Source: Cohaesibacter sp. ES.047
Lineage (GTDB): Bacteria; Pseudomonadota; Alphaproteobacteria; Rhizobiales; Cohaesibacteraceae
Direction of reading: 5' to 3'
NCBI RefSeq assembly: GCF_900215505.1
Contig: NZ_LT907844.1
Coordinates: forward strand, 2,390,501-2,454,500
Length of the DNA: 64,000 nt
Shown one piece after another: positions 17,960 to 28,303 of this stretch (positions are counted from its first letter, which is position 1; every line of letters begins with the position of its first letter). A program made the position numbers and the translations under genes. The notes under the pieces were generated by a model. That model saw only the letters and a list, made by a program, of their open reading frames with translations. It was not told where the DNA came from and searched no databases.

Positions 17960-20900
17960 CCAGACAGCAGATGCTGAAGGGCATGACAAGACTCTTCGTA
18001 GCCCGCCCCATTCTGGCCTTCGTCATCAATTTGCTCATCATCATCGCCGGGATCGCTGCGGTCATGGGCGTGGAAGTGCGCGAAATGCCTGACGTCGACC
18101 AGCCGTCCCTGTCCGTGCGTACGAGCTATGACGGCGCATCGGCAGAAGTGGTCGACCGCGAGGTTACATCCGTGCTTGAGGATGCCTTTGGCGCTCTGGA
18201 TGGTATCAAGGCGATTTCTTCAACCTCCAGCTACGGTCGCAGCCGGATCACCCTTGATCTGAACAGTGGCGCAGATGTTGACATCGCAGCGAATGAGGCA
18301 CGTGAGATCGTCTCCCAGACCCTGCGCCAGTTGCCTGACGATGTGGATGATCCAACGGTGCGCAAAAGCGACGCCGATGCCGACCCGATCATTCGGCTTG
18401 CGCTGTCGGGCAGCCAGAGCCTTGCTCAGTTGACCTCGCTGGCCGAAGGCATGATCACCGACAGGCTGTCCCTTGTTGACGGCATCGCAGAAATCACCGT
18501 AACCGGTTCGCAGGCCAAGGAATTCCGTCTCACCGTGTCGATGCCATCGCTCCTTGCGCGTGGTCTGACACTCGGGGACGTGACCAAAACCTTGAGAACC
18601 CTGCGCAACGATTATGCGCTGGGGTCCATCGAGAGCGATACCAGCACCACGATCCTGCGCTCTGTCAGTCCGGACGTGACCGCAGAATTGGTCGGTGGCC
18701 TCAGGATCAACAGCACGACCTATGTTGCCGATATTGCCGATGTGCAGTTCACCGCAGAAGACACCACCCAGTCCGCGCGCGTCAACGGGCGTCCGTCGAT
18801 CGGCATCGATATCGTGCGCCAATCGGTGGGCAACACCCTGACAATTTCGCAGGACGTGCGCACCGCAGTCTCCGAGTTGCAACAGCAATTGCCGGACAAC
18901 GTGTCCCTGACCATCACCACCGATGACGGTGTCTTCATTCAGGGCTCCATTGAGGAAGTGTCCAAGTCGATCCTGATGGCCATTGGCATCGTGATCGTGG
19001 TGATATTCCTCTTCTTGCGGTCCTGGCGAGCAACGCTCATTCCGGCTCTGGCCATCCCTGTGGCTCTCATCGGCACCATCGCCGCCATCTGGATTGTCGG
19101 CTTCTCCATCAACACAATCAGTCTGCTTGCACTCGTGCTTGCCACCGGCATGGTCGTCGATGATGCGATTGTCGTGGTCGAGAATATCGTGCGGCGTCGC
19201 CATGAAGGGGAGGGGCCAAGGCTCGCGGCCATCACCGGGTCGAACGAGGTTTTCTTTGCCGTCATCTCCACCACCGCGACCCTTGCGGCGGTGTTCATCC
19301 CGATTTCCTTCTTGCCCGGACAGGCTGGCGGTGTTTTTTCCGAATTCGGGTTCGTGCTCGCCTTTTGTGTCACCCTGTCCACGGTTGTCGCGCTCACCAT
19401 GGCGCCCATGCTGGCTTCACTCCTCGATCCGGGCAAACCATCGCGGAAGATGATCAAGGCGGATGAAGAAGCGCGCGAGAATGGGCAAACCGAACCGAAG
19501 GATGGACCGATTGCCGGTCTCTTCCACAAGGTGATTGATCAGTCCATCCGCCTGCCATTCCTCACCCTTGGCATCGCCATGGCCTTCGCGGTCTTCGCCG
19601 TCGGTGCATCCCAGAACCTTACCAGCACGCTGACGCCGCCCGAGGATCGGGGGATGTTCTTCATCATCGCCATTGCGCCGGTCGGCTCGACCAACGACTA
19701 CATGAGCACGCAGATCGAAGAGGTTGAGGGGATTCTGGAGCCCTATCGCGATAGCGGCGAGGTGACATCTGTCCTCAGCCTGATCGGACGCGGTGGTGGG
19801 CAGCTTGCCTTCGTCATCGTCCGGCTAGCCGACTGGTCCGTGCGTGAGCGGGATCAGGCCACCATAGGTGCGGAGTTCAACAAAAAGCTGTCCGTGGTTT
19901 CAGGCATCCGCGTTTTGGTGCGCAGTCCCAACTCTCTGGGGATTCGCGGCGGCGGATCGGGGCTACAGTTCGCGGTGACAGGCAACAATTATGAGACTTT
20001 GGTTAAAGGAGCCGACAAGCTGATTGCTGCGATGAATGCCGATCCGGTTTTCACCAACGCGCAATTGAGCCGGAGTGACTCGTCCCCTCAGATCAGCGTT
20101 GATATCGACCGCGACAGGGCGTTGGAACTCGGAATAACGCCTGACACCATCGCTGATACCATCTCGGCCATGACACAAGGGTTGACCGCGACATCGGTCT
20201 TCATCGACGGGGAGGAAGTCGACCTTCTGATGAAGCCTGGCGGCAAACCGATCAATGACCCCAGCGATCTGGAGCAGATCTTTGCCCGCACGAACGATGG
20301 CAACATCATTCCTCTGTCCTCCGTCGCCACCTTTGAGCAAGGGCTTAGTCAAGCATCCTACTCGCGTGAAAACGGGTCCCTTGCCGTGGGCGTGCGCGCC
20401 AACGTCGCCAACGGCGTGGCGCTTGGGCAATCCGTCTCCCGCGTCCGCGAACTGGCAAGCGAAGCCTTGCCTCTTGGCACCGGCATTACCCTGCTGGGAG
20501 AAGCTGCCGAACTCGATTCCAGTCGGTCCGGCACGATCATGATTTTCGCCATCGCGGCGATCATCGTGTTTCTGGTGCTCTCGGCGCAGTTCGAAAGCTT
20601 TGTGTCGGCGATCATCATCATGCTGACGGTGCCTTTCGGCCTTGCTGCAGCCATGCTCGCGATCACCATAACCGGCGGTACGCTCAACTATTACAGCCAG
20701 ATCGGCCTCGTCATGTTGATCGGGGTGATGGCCAAGAACGGCATTCTGATTGTCGAGTTTGCCAACCAGCTGCGTGAGCGTGGGCAGGATATCGACAGTG
20801 CCATTCGCGATGCAGTTCGGTTGCGTATCCGGCCTGTAATGATGACCATGGTGTCGACTGTCTTCGGTGGCCTTCCGCTTATCCTCACATCAGGTGCCGG

Positions 20901-21099
20901 GGCCGAGGCGCGCACGGCCGTCGGTTGGGTCGTGGTCGGGGGGCTTGGTTTTGCCACTGTCTTCACGCTGTTCCTGATACCCGTTCTGTATCGCTGGATT
21001 GCCCCCTTTGGCGGGGAACCGGGCGGCGCTGCTCACAAAGTGCAGCGGGAAGCAGAGGCTCACGCGCTAAAAAGCGAGCAGCCTTCACCTGCCGAATGA
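17956..21099 (+). CDS. RND efflux inner-membrane transporter (HAE-1/AcrB-like)
   Basis: The 1047-residue proton-driven exporter has the usual RND layout: TM1 at about 20-40, a large periplasmic loop, TM2-6, a second loop and TM7-12. The proton-relay aspartates are in TM4 (GMVVDDAIVVVENI). Full length indicates an intact pump. Its ATG overlaps the adaptor stop (ATGA), so the two are coupled. Residues 1-9 could be dropped by starting at the Met at 17983. The substrate is not predictable; the close relatives are the aerobic hydrophobic-drug exporters. Confidence 0.92.
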   Translation: MTRQQMLKGMTRLFVARPILAFVINLLIIIAGIAAVMGVEVREMPDVDQPSLSVRTSYDGASAEVVDREVTSVLEDAFGALDGIKAISSTSSYGRSRITLDLNSGADVDIAANEAREIVSQTLRQLPDDVDDPTVRKSDADADPIIRLALSGSQSLAQLTSLAEGMITDRLSLVDGIAEITVTGSQAKEFRLTVSMPSLLARGLTLGDVTKTLRTLRNDYALGSIESDTSTTILRSVSPDVTAELVGGLRINSTTYVADIADVQFTAEDTTQSARVNGRPSIGIDIVRQSVGNTLTISQDVRTAVSELQQQLPDNVSLTITTDDGVFIQGSIEEVSKSILMAIGIVIVVIFLFLRSWRATLIPALAIPVALIGTIAAIWIVGFSINTISLLALVLATGMVVDDAIVVVENIVRRRHEGEGPRLAAITGSNEVFFAVISTTATLAAVFIPISFLPGQAGGVFSEFGFVLAFCVTLSTVVALTMAPMLASLLDPGKPSRKMIKADEEARENGQTEPKDGPIAGLFHKVIDQSIRLPFLTLGIAMAFAVFAVGASQNLTSTLTPPEDRGMFFIIAIAPVGSTNDYMSTQIEEVEGILEPYRDSGEVTSVLSLIGRGGGQLAFVIVRLADWSVRERDQATIGAEFNKKLSVVSGIRVLVRSPNSLGIRGGGSGLQFAVTGNNYETLVKGADKLIAAMNADPVFTNAQLSRSDSSPQISVDIDRDRALELGITPDTIADTISAMTQGLTATSVFIDGEEVDLLMKPGGKPINDPSDLEQIFARTNDGNIIPLSSVATFEQGLSQASYSRENGSLAVGVRANVANGVALGQSVSRVRELASEALPLGTGITLLGEAAELDSSRSGTIMIFAIAAIIVFLVLSAQFESFVSAIIIMLTVPFGLAAAMLAITITGGTLNYYSQIGLVMLIGVMAKNGILIVEFANQLRERGQDIDSAIRDAVRLRIRPVMMTMVSTVFGGLPLILTSGAGAEARTAVGWVVVGGLGFATVFTLFLIPVLYRWIAPFGGEPGGAAHKVQREAEAHALKSEQPSPAE

Positions 21100-21138
21100 T
21101 CCGGATTTGCCGGTTTAGGGCTCACAAGTGACGATTGG

Positions 21139-21169
21139 AAAAGCCGTGCCCATCAACGCGCGGCTTTTT
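21139..21169 (+). terminator. intrinsic terminator of the RND operon
   Basis: Arms AAAAGCCG (21139-21146) and CGGCTTTT (21161-21168) form an 8-bp stem followed by T, 40 bp after the transporter stop. Confidence 0.8.
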
Positions 21170-21432
21170 CTATGGCGGGGTTTGCGATGAGCGACAAACA
21201 CTGGACATGGGACATCAGCGCTTGCGCTTGGCGGGCCTACAGAGCAAACTTAGCCGGATCGATTAATGAAAGTCCGCGCGTGTGATTGATTATTCGCGCG
21301 CAAGACAGCTTTATACAGGCACTCTATAAAAAGCATGGTATCTGGAAAATCGGGGTGCCTGTTCCGCTTTGCGATGGGCTCCCCCATCGCACCCAAAGAG
21401 GCGACACGCTAATAAGCAAGAGGGAGAGGCGC

Positions 21433-22917
21433 ATGTCCGTCACATTGGCCGAACTGGCCCGCGAAATTGCTCAGGATCTCACCTGGTCCAATCTGATTGG
21501 CGGCAAACCGCAACCTGCCATCAGTGGCGAAACACTCGGTCTGGTGAGCCCGTCGGATGGAGAGGATTTTTGCTTCATTCCTCGCTCGGGTCTGGAGGAT
21601 GTGGAAGCGGCCATCGATGCGGCACGTGACGCCTTCGAGCTTGGACCATGGGCGCGCACAAGTGCGACCGAGCGCGGGCGTGTGCTCATGCGCCTTTCCG
21701 AGCTGATCAAGCAAAACCACATGGAGCTCACCGCACTCGAAAGCCGGGACACTGGCAAGCCCTTGCGTCAGGCCGATGCGGACATAACCGTCGCTGCCCG
21801 CTATTTCGAATTCTACGGCAGTGCTGCGGACAAGATTGCCGGCGACACCATCCCAACCCTTGATGGCTACACGGCGCTCACACTGCGTGAACCGCACGGG
21901 GTGGTCGGCTCGATCATTCCATGGAATTATCCCGCCCAGATTGGCTCGCGTGTCATCGCTTCGGCGCTGGCCATGGGCAACTGTCTGGTCATGAAACCAT
22001 CGGAAGAAGCCTGCCTGTCGATCCTGCGCATTGCGGAACTGGCGGGTGAAGCGGGTGTGCCCGATGGGGTGATCAATGTCGTCTGCGGTCTTGGCGAGGA
22101 AGCGGGGGCTGCCCTGTCCTCCCATTCCGACATCGACTATCTCACCTTCACCGGCTCTCCCGAAGTCGGTGCCCTCGTGCAGCGTGCCGCCGCCGTCAAT
22201 CACATTGGCACCACGATGGAGCTGGGCGGCAAAAGCCCCCAGATCCTGTTTGCCGACGCCGATCTGGAAGAAGCGCTGCCGGTGATCACCAAGGCCATCA
22301 TCCAGAATGCGGGCCAGACCTGTTCAGCCGGCTCGCGCCTTCTGGTGCAGCGGGAAATCTGGGACATGGTGGTGCTCGGCCTGCAGGAGCGCTTCGATGG
22401 TCTGGTGGCCAATCGTCACGACGCTGACGCAGATCTAGGCCCGCTCATCTCCCGCTCTCAGGCCGAACGCCTTGAAACCTTCATGAGCCTTGCACACGAG
22501 ATGGAAATTCCGGTGCTCGCCGCTGGAACGATCGCAGAGGATGCCCCGCAAGGCGGCTATTATACTGTGCCGATCCTTTTTGGCCCCGTTCCCACGGACA
22601 GTGCCCTTGCACAACAAGAGATCTTCGGTCCGTTCCTGTCGATGATCCCCTTTGCCGATGAAGAAGAAGCCGCGCGCATCGCCAATGGCACCCCCTTCGG
22701 TCTTGTTGCCGGTGTCTGGACTGACGACGCCAAGCGCGCCATGCGCATGGCACGGGCCATCCGCGCAGGTCAGGTCTTCATCAACAGCTATGGCGCGGGC
22801 GGCGGCGTGGAACTGCCCTTTGGAGGCGTCAAAAAATCAGGCCATGGCCGCGAGAAGGGCCTTGCTGGCCTTTATGAAATGTCCGCCATCAAGACCGTGG
22901 TCATGAACCACGGCTGA
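21433..22917 (+). CDS. NAD(P)-dependent aldehyde dehydrogenase
   Basis: The 494-residue ALDH-superfamily enzyme oxidises an aldehyde to the acid. Key residues are present: the oxyanion Asn in PWNYPAQ (about 163-169), the general base Glu263 in MELGGKSPQ, and the nucleophile Cys297 in NAGQTCSAG. Sequence features are of the betaine-aldehyde or gamma-aminobutyraldehyde dehydrogenase group, but the substrate is not certain. The ATG at 21433 follows AGGGAGAGG. The SDR gene lies 39 bp downstream and probably shares the transcript, which suggests a two-step alcohol/aldehyde oxidation. Confidence 0.9.
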   Translation: MSVTLAELAREIAQDLTWSNLIGGKPQPAISGETLGLVSPSDGEDFCFIPRSGLEDVEAAIDAARDAFELGPWARTSATERGRVLMRLSELIKQNHMELTALESRDTGKPLRQADADITVAARYFEFYGSAADKIAGDTIPTLDGYTALTLREPHGVVGSIIPWNYPAQIGSRVIASALAMGNCLVMKPSEEACLSILRIAELAGEAGVPDGVINVVCGLGEEAGAALSSHSDIDYLTFTGSPEVGALVQRAAAVNHIGTTMELGGKSPQILFADADLEEALPVITKAIIQNAGQTCSAGSRLLVQREIWDMVVLGLQERFDGLVANRHDADADLGPLISRSQAERLETFMSLAHEMEIPVLAAGTIAEDAPQGGYYTVPILFGPVPTDSALAQQEIFGPFLSMIPFADEEEAARIANGTPFGLVAGVWTDDAKRAMRMARAIRAGQVFINSYGAGGGVELPFGGVKKSGHGREKGLAGLYEMSAIKTVVMNHG

Positions 22918-22956
22918 AGGCAGATTATCATTTGGCTTTTTAGGGAGGAGAGGGCC

Positions 22957-23709
22957 ATGACGGAACCAGTCGGCCGACTTGCAGGCAAAATCGCGATTGT
23001 CACGGGGGCCGCGTCCGGGTTTGGTAAGGGCATTGCCCGTCGCTTTACCGCAGAAGGGGCCAAGGTGGTAATCGCAGATCTCAACGAAGAGGGGCTTGAG
23101 AAGCTTGCCAAGGACATTGGCGCAACACCGGTCAGGGCCGATGTGACGGAGCCTGAGGATGTGGATCGCATGATCAAGGCCGCAGGTGCGCTCGGTGGGC
23201 TTGACATCCTCATCAACAATGCCGGCTTCACCCACCGCAATACCTCCATGCTGGAGGTCTCCGACGAAGAATTCGACCGCATATTCAACGTCAATGTCAA
23301 AGCCGTCTTTTTGGCAGCCAAGCGAGCCATACCACTGATGCGCCTGCGCGGAGGTGGCGTGATTCTCAACACCGCTTCCACCGCAGGCCTAAGGCCGCGC
23401 CCCGGGCTGGTTGCCTACAACAGCTCGAAAGGGGCGGTGATCTCCATGACCAAGAGCATGGCCATCGAGTTGGCGCCTGAGCAGATCCGCGTCAATGCCC
23501 TGTGTCCGGTGGCAGGCGAGACGGGCATGCTGCCGCTCTTCATGGGAGAGGATACGCCGGAAATGCGGGACAAATTCCGGTCCTCGATTCCCATCGGACG
23601 GTTGTCGACCCCGCGCGACATGGCCAATGCTGCGCTTTATCTCGCCAGCGATGAGGCTGATTTCATCACCGGCGTGGCGCTGGAAGTCGATGGCGGCCGC
23701 TGCATCTAG
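22957..23709 (+). CDS. short-chain dehydrogenase/reductase (SDR)
   Basis: The 250-residue classical SDR has the cofactor motif TGAASGFG (16-23), NNAG (87-90), catalytic Ser141 and the Y154-x3-K158 pair. Asp at about 41 (VVIADLN) favours NAD(H). GGGAGGAGAGG precedes the ATG. It lies 39 bp after the aldehyde dehydrogenase gene and probably acts on the same substrate series. The end (GVALEVDGGRCI) is complete and of typical length. Confidence 0.9.
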   Translation: MTEPVGRLAGKIAIVTGAASGFGKGIARRFTAEGAKVVIADLNEEGLEKLAKDIGATPVRADVTEPEDVDRMIKAAGALGGLDILINNAGFTHRNTSMLEVSDEEFDRIFNVNVKAVFLAAKRAIPLMRLRGGGVILNTASTAGLRPRPGLVAYNSSKGAVISMTKSMAIELAPEQIRVNALCPVAGETGMLPLFMGEDTPEMRDKFRSSIPIGRLSTPRDMANAALYLASDEADFITGVALEVDGGRCI

Positions 23710-23877
23710 CGGCGGCGTATCGGTAACGCAACACGGGTTTTTTCCGATATTCGTAAGAAAGACCGGACGCCAGTTGCCCTGATGGCATATCTTTGAGATA
23801 CCTCTGGTCCACCGAAAAGTCCTTAATGCGATTCTGTCGTTCTTGCTCAGGCTTAAGCGACATCAGGAGCCAACACC

Positions 23878-24063
23878 ATGACCCTTAGCCCGCCCAGAAC
23901 CTTCACCTTTCTTCTATCGCTGATCTTCGCCGTCGTCGGATATCTGATGTTCCAAGGCAACATCTCCCCGATCACGCTCGCCGGATACACGCTGACGAGC
24001 TTCTGGTCGATGACCATCGCCTATGTGCTGCTCGCTGTGGGATGCCTGCTCAGAGGCATCTGA
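23878..24063 (+). CDS. small two-helix membrane protein
   Basis: The 61-residue protein has two predicted transmembrane helices (about 8-27 and 38-58). AGGAG lies 9 bases before the ATG. I do not recognise a family. An 11-bp inverted repeat (GAAGCCGAAAC at 24092-24102, GTTTCGGCTTC at 24126-24136) follows and may end transcription before or within the convergent kinase gene. Confidence 0.6.
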   Translation: MTLSPPRTFTFLLSLIFAVVGYLMFQGNISPITLAGYTLTSFWSMTIAYVLLAVGCLLRGI

Positions 24064-24115
24064 CGCGCCCGCTATTCGAGATGACCGGAAACGAAGCCGA
24101 AACCCCTAGGTGATC

Positions 24116-27100
24116 TTACACCAGAGTTTCGGCTTCTTCGCTTTCTTCGTCTGTCTCGATGACGCGCTGCTTGGGGAAGGAGACCTCGACCAGCGTGCCG
24201 TGCTTTTCCTTGCTACTTAGCCGCAGACGTCCACGGTTGGCCTCGACCAGCGCCTTGGTCAGAGGCAACCCAAGCCCGATGCCATCGTTCTGGCGGTTGC
24301 TGGCCAATTGGCGGAAGGGTTCGAGCGCCGACTGGATGTCTTCCTCGTTCATGCCGATGCCGGTGTCCCGGATGCGCAGCACCACATCGCCGCTTTCTTC
24401 CTGCAATGTCGAGACGATTACCTGACCGCCTGCGGGCGTGAACTTGAGCGCATTGGACAGTAGGTTGAGCACCACCTGCCTGAGGGACCGGTCATCGCCA
24501 GCAATTTGGGGCAGGCTGGAGGCGAGAGACGTGCGGATGATGATCTGCTCGCGGTTGGCCTGTGGCTGCATGATGCCAACTCCTTCGGCAACCAGCCTGT
24601 TGAGCGGCGTCGCTTCGAAGTTGAGGTCCAGCTTGCCCGACTCCACCTTGGACAGATCCATGATGTCGTTGAGCAGGGCCATGATATGGTTCCCCGAGAC
24701 GCTGATGTCCTTGAGATAATCCTTGTAGCGTTCAGAGCCGATGGGGCCGAACTGCTCTTCCATCATCACTTCGGAAAAGCCCAGAATGGCATTGAGTGGC
24801 GTCCGGATCTCGTGGCTCACCCGGGTGAGGAATTCCGATTTCTGCTTGCTCGCCGTTTCAGCGCGCAATTTCTCGCTGATGATTGTTTCTTCGGTGCGCT
24901 TCCATTCGGTCACATCGCGCAAGACGGCGCAGAAGCGATTGGTTCCCGGAATGGCCACCCGCCCGAGTGTGATGAACAGCGGTATCATGCCGCCACTCGG
25001 CACCCGACCGATGATATCGCGCCCGTCATTCAGCAGGCTCGCAAAGCTGTTGTTTTTCAAACGCTCCAGATAATCGAGCACATCCTTGTGGCTCTCTTCC
25101 ATGATCAGATCAAGGAAACTGTTGCCCGCCACTTCATGCCGGTCGACTTCGAACAGCGCTTCGGCAGAATGGTTCATGCGCAGGATATGGCCCGTTTCGT
25201 CCATGACCACGACGCCATCGGTGGCGGTGTCCAGGATCGCTTCGAGTTCGGCGATCTTCTCGTCTTCTTCCGAAACGCCCGTGCCCGGAGCTGTATCGGG
25301 TGCGGGCTCGAACGTCAGCATCGCGGCGGGTTTGTCGCCCCAATTGATCGAGGAAATGCAGGCAAGAACAGAGCGGTGTGCGTGATCTGCCCCGCGCAGG
25401 GTCGTCCGGCCATCGGTCTTGGTCAGCCAGTCACCGGGACGTCCGGTAAAGAGACCTTCCATGCCTCCGGCTTCCTCAAGGGTCGCCGCCGACTCGTAGC
25501 CAAGGTCCCGCAGGGCCTTTCTGGACGCAAAGAGAATTTCCGAATTGGCCGACACCAGAATGGCGGTCGGGATCTTGTTGAGCAGATCAATCAGCGGCGA
25601 ATCGGTCTTGCGGTCCCAAAGCGACGAATCCTCAAGCGCTGCCACACCGGCAACGGTTGCAGCCGCAAGCACCATCGAGCTTTCCCGAATGGTCATCGGT
25701 TCGGCTGGCTCGGATGTGTCTTCGCTATCGTCATCCTCATCAACCGGGGCCGGAGATTCGATGTCGTCGACCTGATCGCGCACGCTCAACTCTTCGTCCG
25801 CATCATCCTTGCCTTCGATGGAGCTCTCATCCTGCGGCTCATCAGGCGCATCCTCAGAAGTGGCAACGTGCGCGTCATCCTCATCAACCGGTGTCGAAGC
25901 TGCCGGTTCTTCAGGTGTCGCGTCCTCAGCGATCAAATCGGCAGGCGCTTTATCCTCGGGGGCCGTTTCTTCCGCTCCTGCATGGTTCAACCCGGCGCTC
26001 CGCTCCCGTAAGCTGCGGAAGATCGGGTCCAGCACCATGATTTCCTGAAATGCCGCAGAGGTCGCCGAGCGCAACGCTGTGTCACGTTTGGGGGCTTGTC
26101 TGGATGGCTCGGGAGGGCTGACTTCGGGCGTCTTCGGCGCTGTCGGCGTTTCGCCAAAGTCGAAGACATTCTGTTCCTTCAGAAGGGTTGCCGCTTCCTC
26201 GGACAAGGCGGTAACAGAGGCCCGATCAGCGTCGCCTTCGTCTTCCTCGTCATCAATGAGAACGGGCTCTTCGTAATCGTCATCCATTTCGTCGCGGTCA
26301 TCGAGCCGGGGGCGGGCACTTTCCATCAGCGCGGCGGCTATCGAGTCGAAAGCACTGCGTTCGCCAAGGCTGAGCGCATGACTATCGTCCATTTCAGGCG
26401 ATGATCCGGTTTCCTCGGATGTCTCAGAGGAGGGCTCTTCTTCGCATCCCGGTTCAGGTGGTTGCAGCAGGGACGTCACGAGATCATAGGGATTGCGCGC
26501 CAGGGACAAACGCTTGGTCGCAGAATGGCTCTGCGCCTCATCAACAGTCTTGTCCTCTCCTCCGGTGGCCTCCTCATGTGGATCTCTTGGCTCTTCAGAC
26601 ACTGCTGTCACCTTGTCTTCGGGCGCATTTCTATCCGTGTCCGCTGCTCCATCGTCGCCGGACACGGGGGAAATCACTGCTTCGGTCGTTGCAACGGCTG
26701 TGCGGGCGACTTGAAGCAATTCATCCGACAAAAGCTCGCTTCTAGCGTCAAACTGTGGCGTTGTGATGGTCTCAAAGGGGGCATTGGGGCCGCTCTGGTC
26801 GCTTTTTTCGTCAATAGGAGCCGTTTGAGCGCGATTGATATGGCAGACGCCGAAGCCGCGAAAACCCTGAAACCCGTGATAGCGTCCGAAGACGGGAAGG
26901 CCGGTCAGCTCAATGGGAACGATCAGGTCATGCCCTTCCACGGGCCAGTAAACCGTCAAACCCGCCCAGGTGTCGCGAGATTGAAACGCCTGATCGACTT
27001 TCCGGTCGTCATCGATGGTCAACCAGTCAGCGATTTCTGGCCAATCCTTGCCAACAAGGGCCGCGTGGGCAGGGCCAACCGCTTTGGCAAGATCGTCTGA

Positions 27101-28303
27101 AACGAGCGTGAAACGGCCCACTTCATCGCTTTCCCAGATGAAATGGCAAGGACCAGCGGTGCCGTCAAACCGGAACTCTCCGCCCTGATCGGCCTGTTCC
27201 GTCTCGTGCCCCAGGGTGACGCGGCTATCCGTTTGAGGCTTATCGGAGCCAACCGTCAGATGCACGACCTTTGGATCATCTGCTCCGTGATCGGTGGCCT
27301 CGGTCACCAGTCGCACCGGAGCTGAGCCCGAGCCAAGATGCTCGGTGCCGGAGAAGCCTTTGGAATGATCGTCAAACAAAAAGGGCTTCACATCGCTGTC
27401 ACGATGCAAATCCTGATCGGCTCCAGGGTGGGGATGATCGACGTCCTCATTGAAAATGTCCGGGAACAGTTCGGATATTTCCGCGCTAGACAGAGCCTGC
27501 GGTTCGCCGTCCGTGCCGTCATCAAATGCACTGGTCAGCAGATGAAGGTTTTCCGCCATCTGCTCGTCCAGATTGTCCGGTCGATGCAGCAGCACCAGAT
27601 AATGTCTGTCCTGTTCTTCGCCGATGCGCACGAGCGCCGCGAGCGGGTCAGGCCGATCTCCCTGTCCGTCCCCTTGTGGCTCATCCGCAAGGATCGTGCA
27701 GGCCGCCAGCCGCAAAGGGGTATTGGATTCTGCAATCATGACGTGGAGCCGACCCTGATCGCGGAAAAGCGTTTCCCAGTGACCCTTGAGACTGTCGTCC
27801 TCTTCCCCCGCAGAGGTCCAGGGTTGGCCGCCGGAATCGACAAACGCGGCGGCTATGCCACCATCAGCGGCCAGAGACTCAACCAGATACCGGGCGTTTT
27901 CCTCGCAAGAGTGATTCTCACCGGTCCGCTCGGTGGCGATGACCAGCAGGACCGTTTCGCCTTCGACCTGTAGCCGCTTGCACAGACAGGAGGTCGTCAC
28001 GGTCGTTTCACCCAGAAAGAATCTCAGACGGTCGAGAATCGGCGCTTCAGCCCGTGCGTTGCGCGCGAGGCGGGCGAGATGTCGCCTAGCGGGATGAACA
28101 TCACCGAAGCGACGATCCAGCAGCGTATGCATGCTGTCAACGCTGAAGAAATCGAGACCAGCCCGATTCGACCAGAGGATCCGGTTTCCCTCTTCATTCC
28201 ACACCCATGCCGGACGCGAATCGAGCAACACCGCACCGATCGCCGGATTGGCTGTCAGCGTCAAAAACGGCATCGCCAGAGTGGAAGGATGAGAAATGGA
28301 CAT
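24116..28303 (-). CDS. PdhS-like PAS-domain sensor histidine kinase
   Basis: The 1395-residue kinase has no obvious transmembrane segment. Residues 1 to about 560 are divergent and may include PAS-like folds. Residues about 560-880 are a very acidic Asp/Glu/Ser/Pro-rich linker. Two PAS domains follow (about 890-985 and 1005-1125), then HisKA with the phosphoacceptor His in RVSHEIRTPLNAILGFSEVM, and an ATPase domain with N (NLLSNALKFTP), G1 (RDTGIGM) and G2 (GIGLGLPL) boxes. The HisKA stretch closely resembles PdhS/DivJ/PleC kinases, which set the phosphorylation of DivK. The cell-cycle role is inferred. Confidence 0.85.
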   Translation of the reverse strand: MSISHPSTLAMPFLTLTANPAIGAVLLDSRPAWVWNEEGNRILWSNRAGLDFFSVDSMHTLLDRRFGDVHPARRHLARLARNARAEAPILDRLRFFLGETTVTTSCLCKRLQVEGETVLLVIATERTGENHSCEENARYLVESLAADGGIAAAFVDSGGQPWTSAGEEDDSLKGHWETLFRDQGRLHVMIAESNTPLRLAACTILADEPQGDGQGDRPDPLAALVRIGEEQDRHYLVLLHRPDNLDEQMAENLHLLTSAFDDGTDGEPQALSSAEISELFPDIFNEDVDHPHPGADQDLHRDSDVKPFLFDDHSKGFSGTEHLGSGSAPVRLVTEATDHGADDPKVVHLTVGSDKPQTDSRVTLGHETEQADQGGEFRFDGTAGPCHFIWESDEVGRFTLVSDDLAKAVGPAHAALVGKDWPEIADWLTIDDDRKVDQAFQSRDTWAGLTVYWPVEGHDLIVPIELTGLPVFGRYHGFQGFRGFGVCHINRAQTAPIDEKSDQSGPNAPFETITTPQFDARSELLSDELLQVARTAVATTEAVISPVSGDDGAADTDRNAPEDKVTAVSEEPRDPHEEATGGEDKTVDEAQSHSATKRLSLARNPYDLVTSLLQPPEPGCEEEPSSETSEETGSSPEMDDSHALSLGERSAFDSIAAALMESARPRLDDRDEMDDDYEEPVLIDDEEDEGDADRASVTALSEEAATLLKEQNVFDFGETPTAPKTPEVSPPEPSRQAPKRDTALRSATSAAFQEIMVLDPIFRSLRERSAGLNHAGAEETAPEDKAPADLIAEDATPEEPAASTPVDEDDAHVATSEDAPDEPQDESSIEGKDDADEELSVRDQVDDIESPAPVDEDDDSEDTSEPAEPMTIRESSMVLAAATVAGVAALEDSSLWDRKTDSPLIDLLNKIPTAILVSANSEILFASRKALRDLGYESAATLEEAGGMEGLFTGRPGDWLTKTDGRTTLRGADHAHRSVLACISSINWGDKPAAMLTFEPAPDTAPGTGVSEEDEKIAELEAILDTATDGVVVMDETGHILRMNHSAEALFEVDRHEVAGNSFLDLIMEESHKDVLDYLERLKNNSFASLLNDGRDIIGRVPSGGMIPLFITLGRVAIPGTNRFCAVLRDVTEWKRTEETIISEKLRAETASKQKSEFLTRVSHEIRTPLNAILGFSEVMMEEQFGPIGSERYKDYLKDISVSGNHIMALLNDIMDLSKVESGKLDLNFEATPLNRLVAEGVGIMQPQANREQIIIRTSLASSLPQIAGDDRSLRQVVLNLLSNALKFTPAGGQVIVSTLQEESGDVVLRIRDTGIGMNEEDIQSALEPFRQLASNRQNDGIGLGLPLTKALVEANRGRLRLSSKEKHGTLVEVSFPKQRVIETDEESEEAETLV

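Noticed and set aside
24506-26011. 501-codon plus-strand open frame opposite the histidine kinase
   Set aside because: It is the antisense of the kinase coding region, kept open by high GC and biased codons. It has no domain and no ribosome-binding site.
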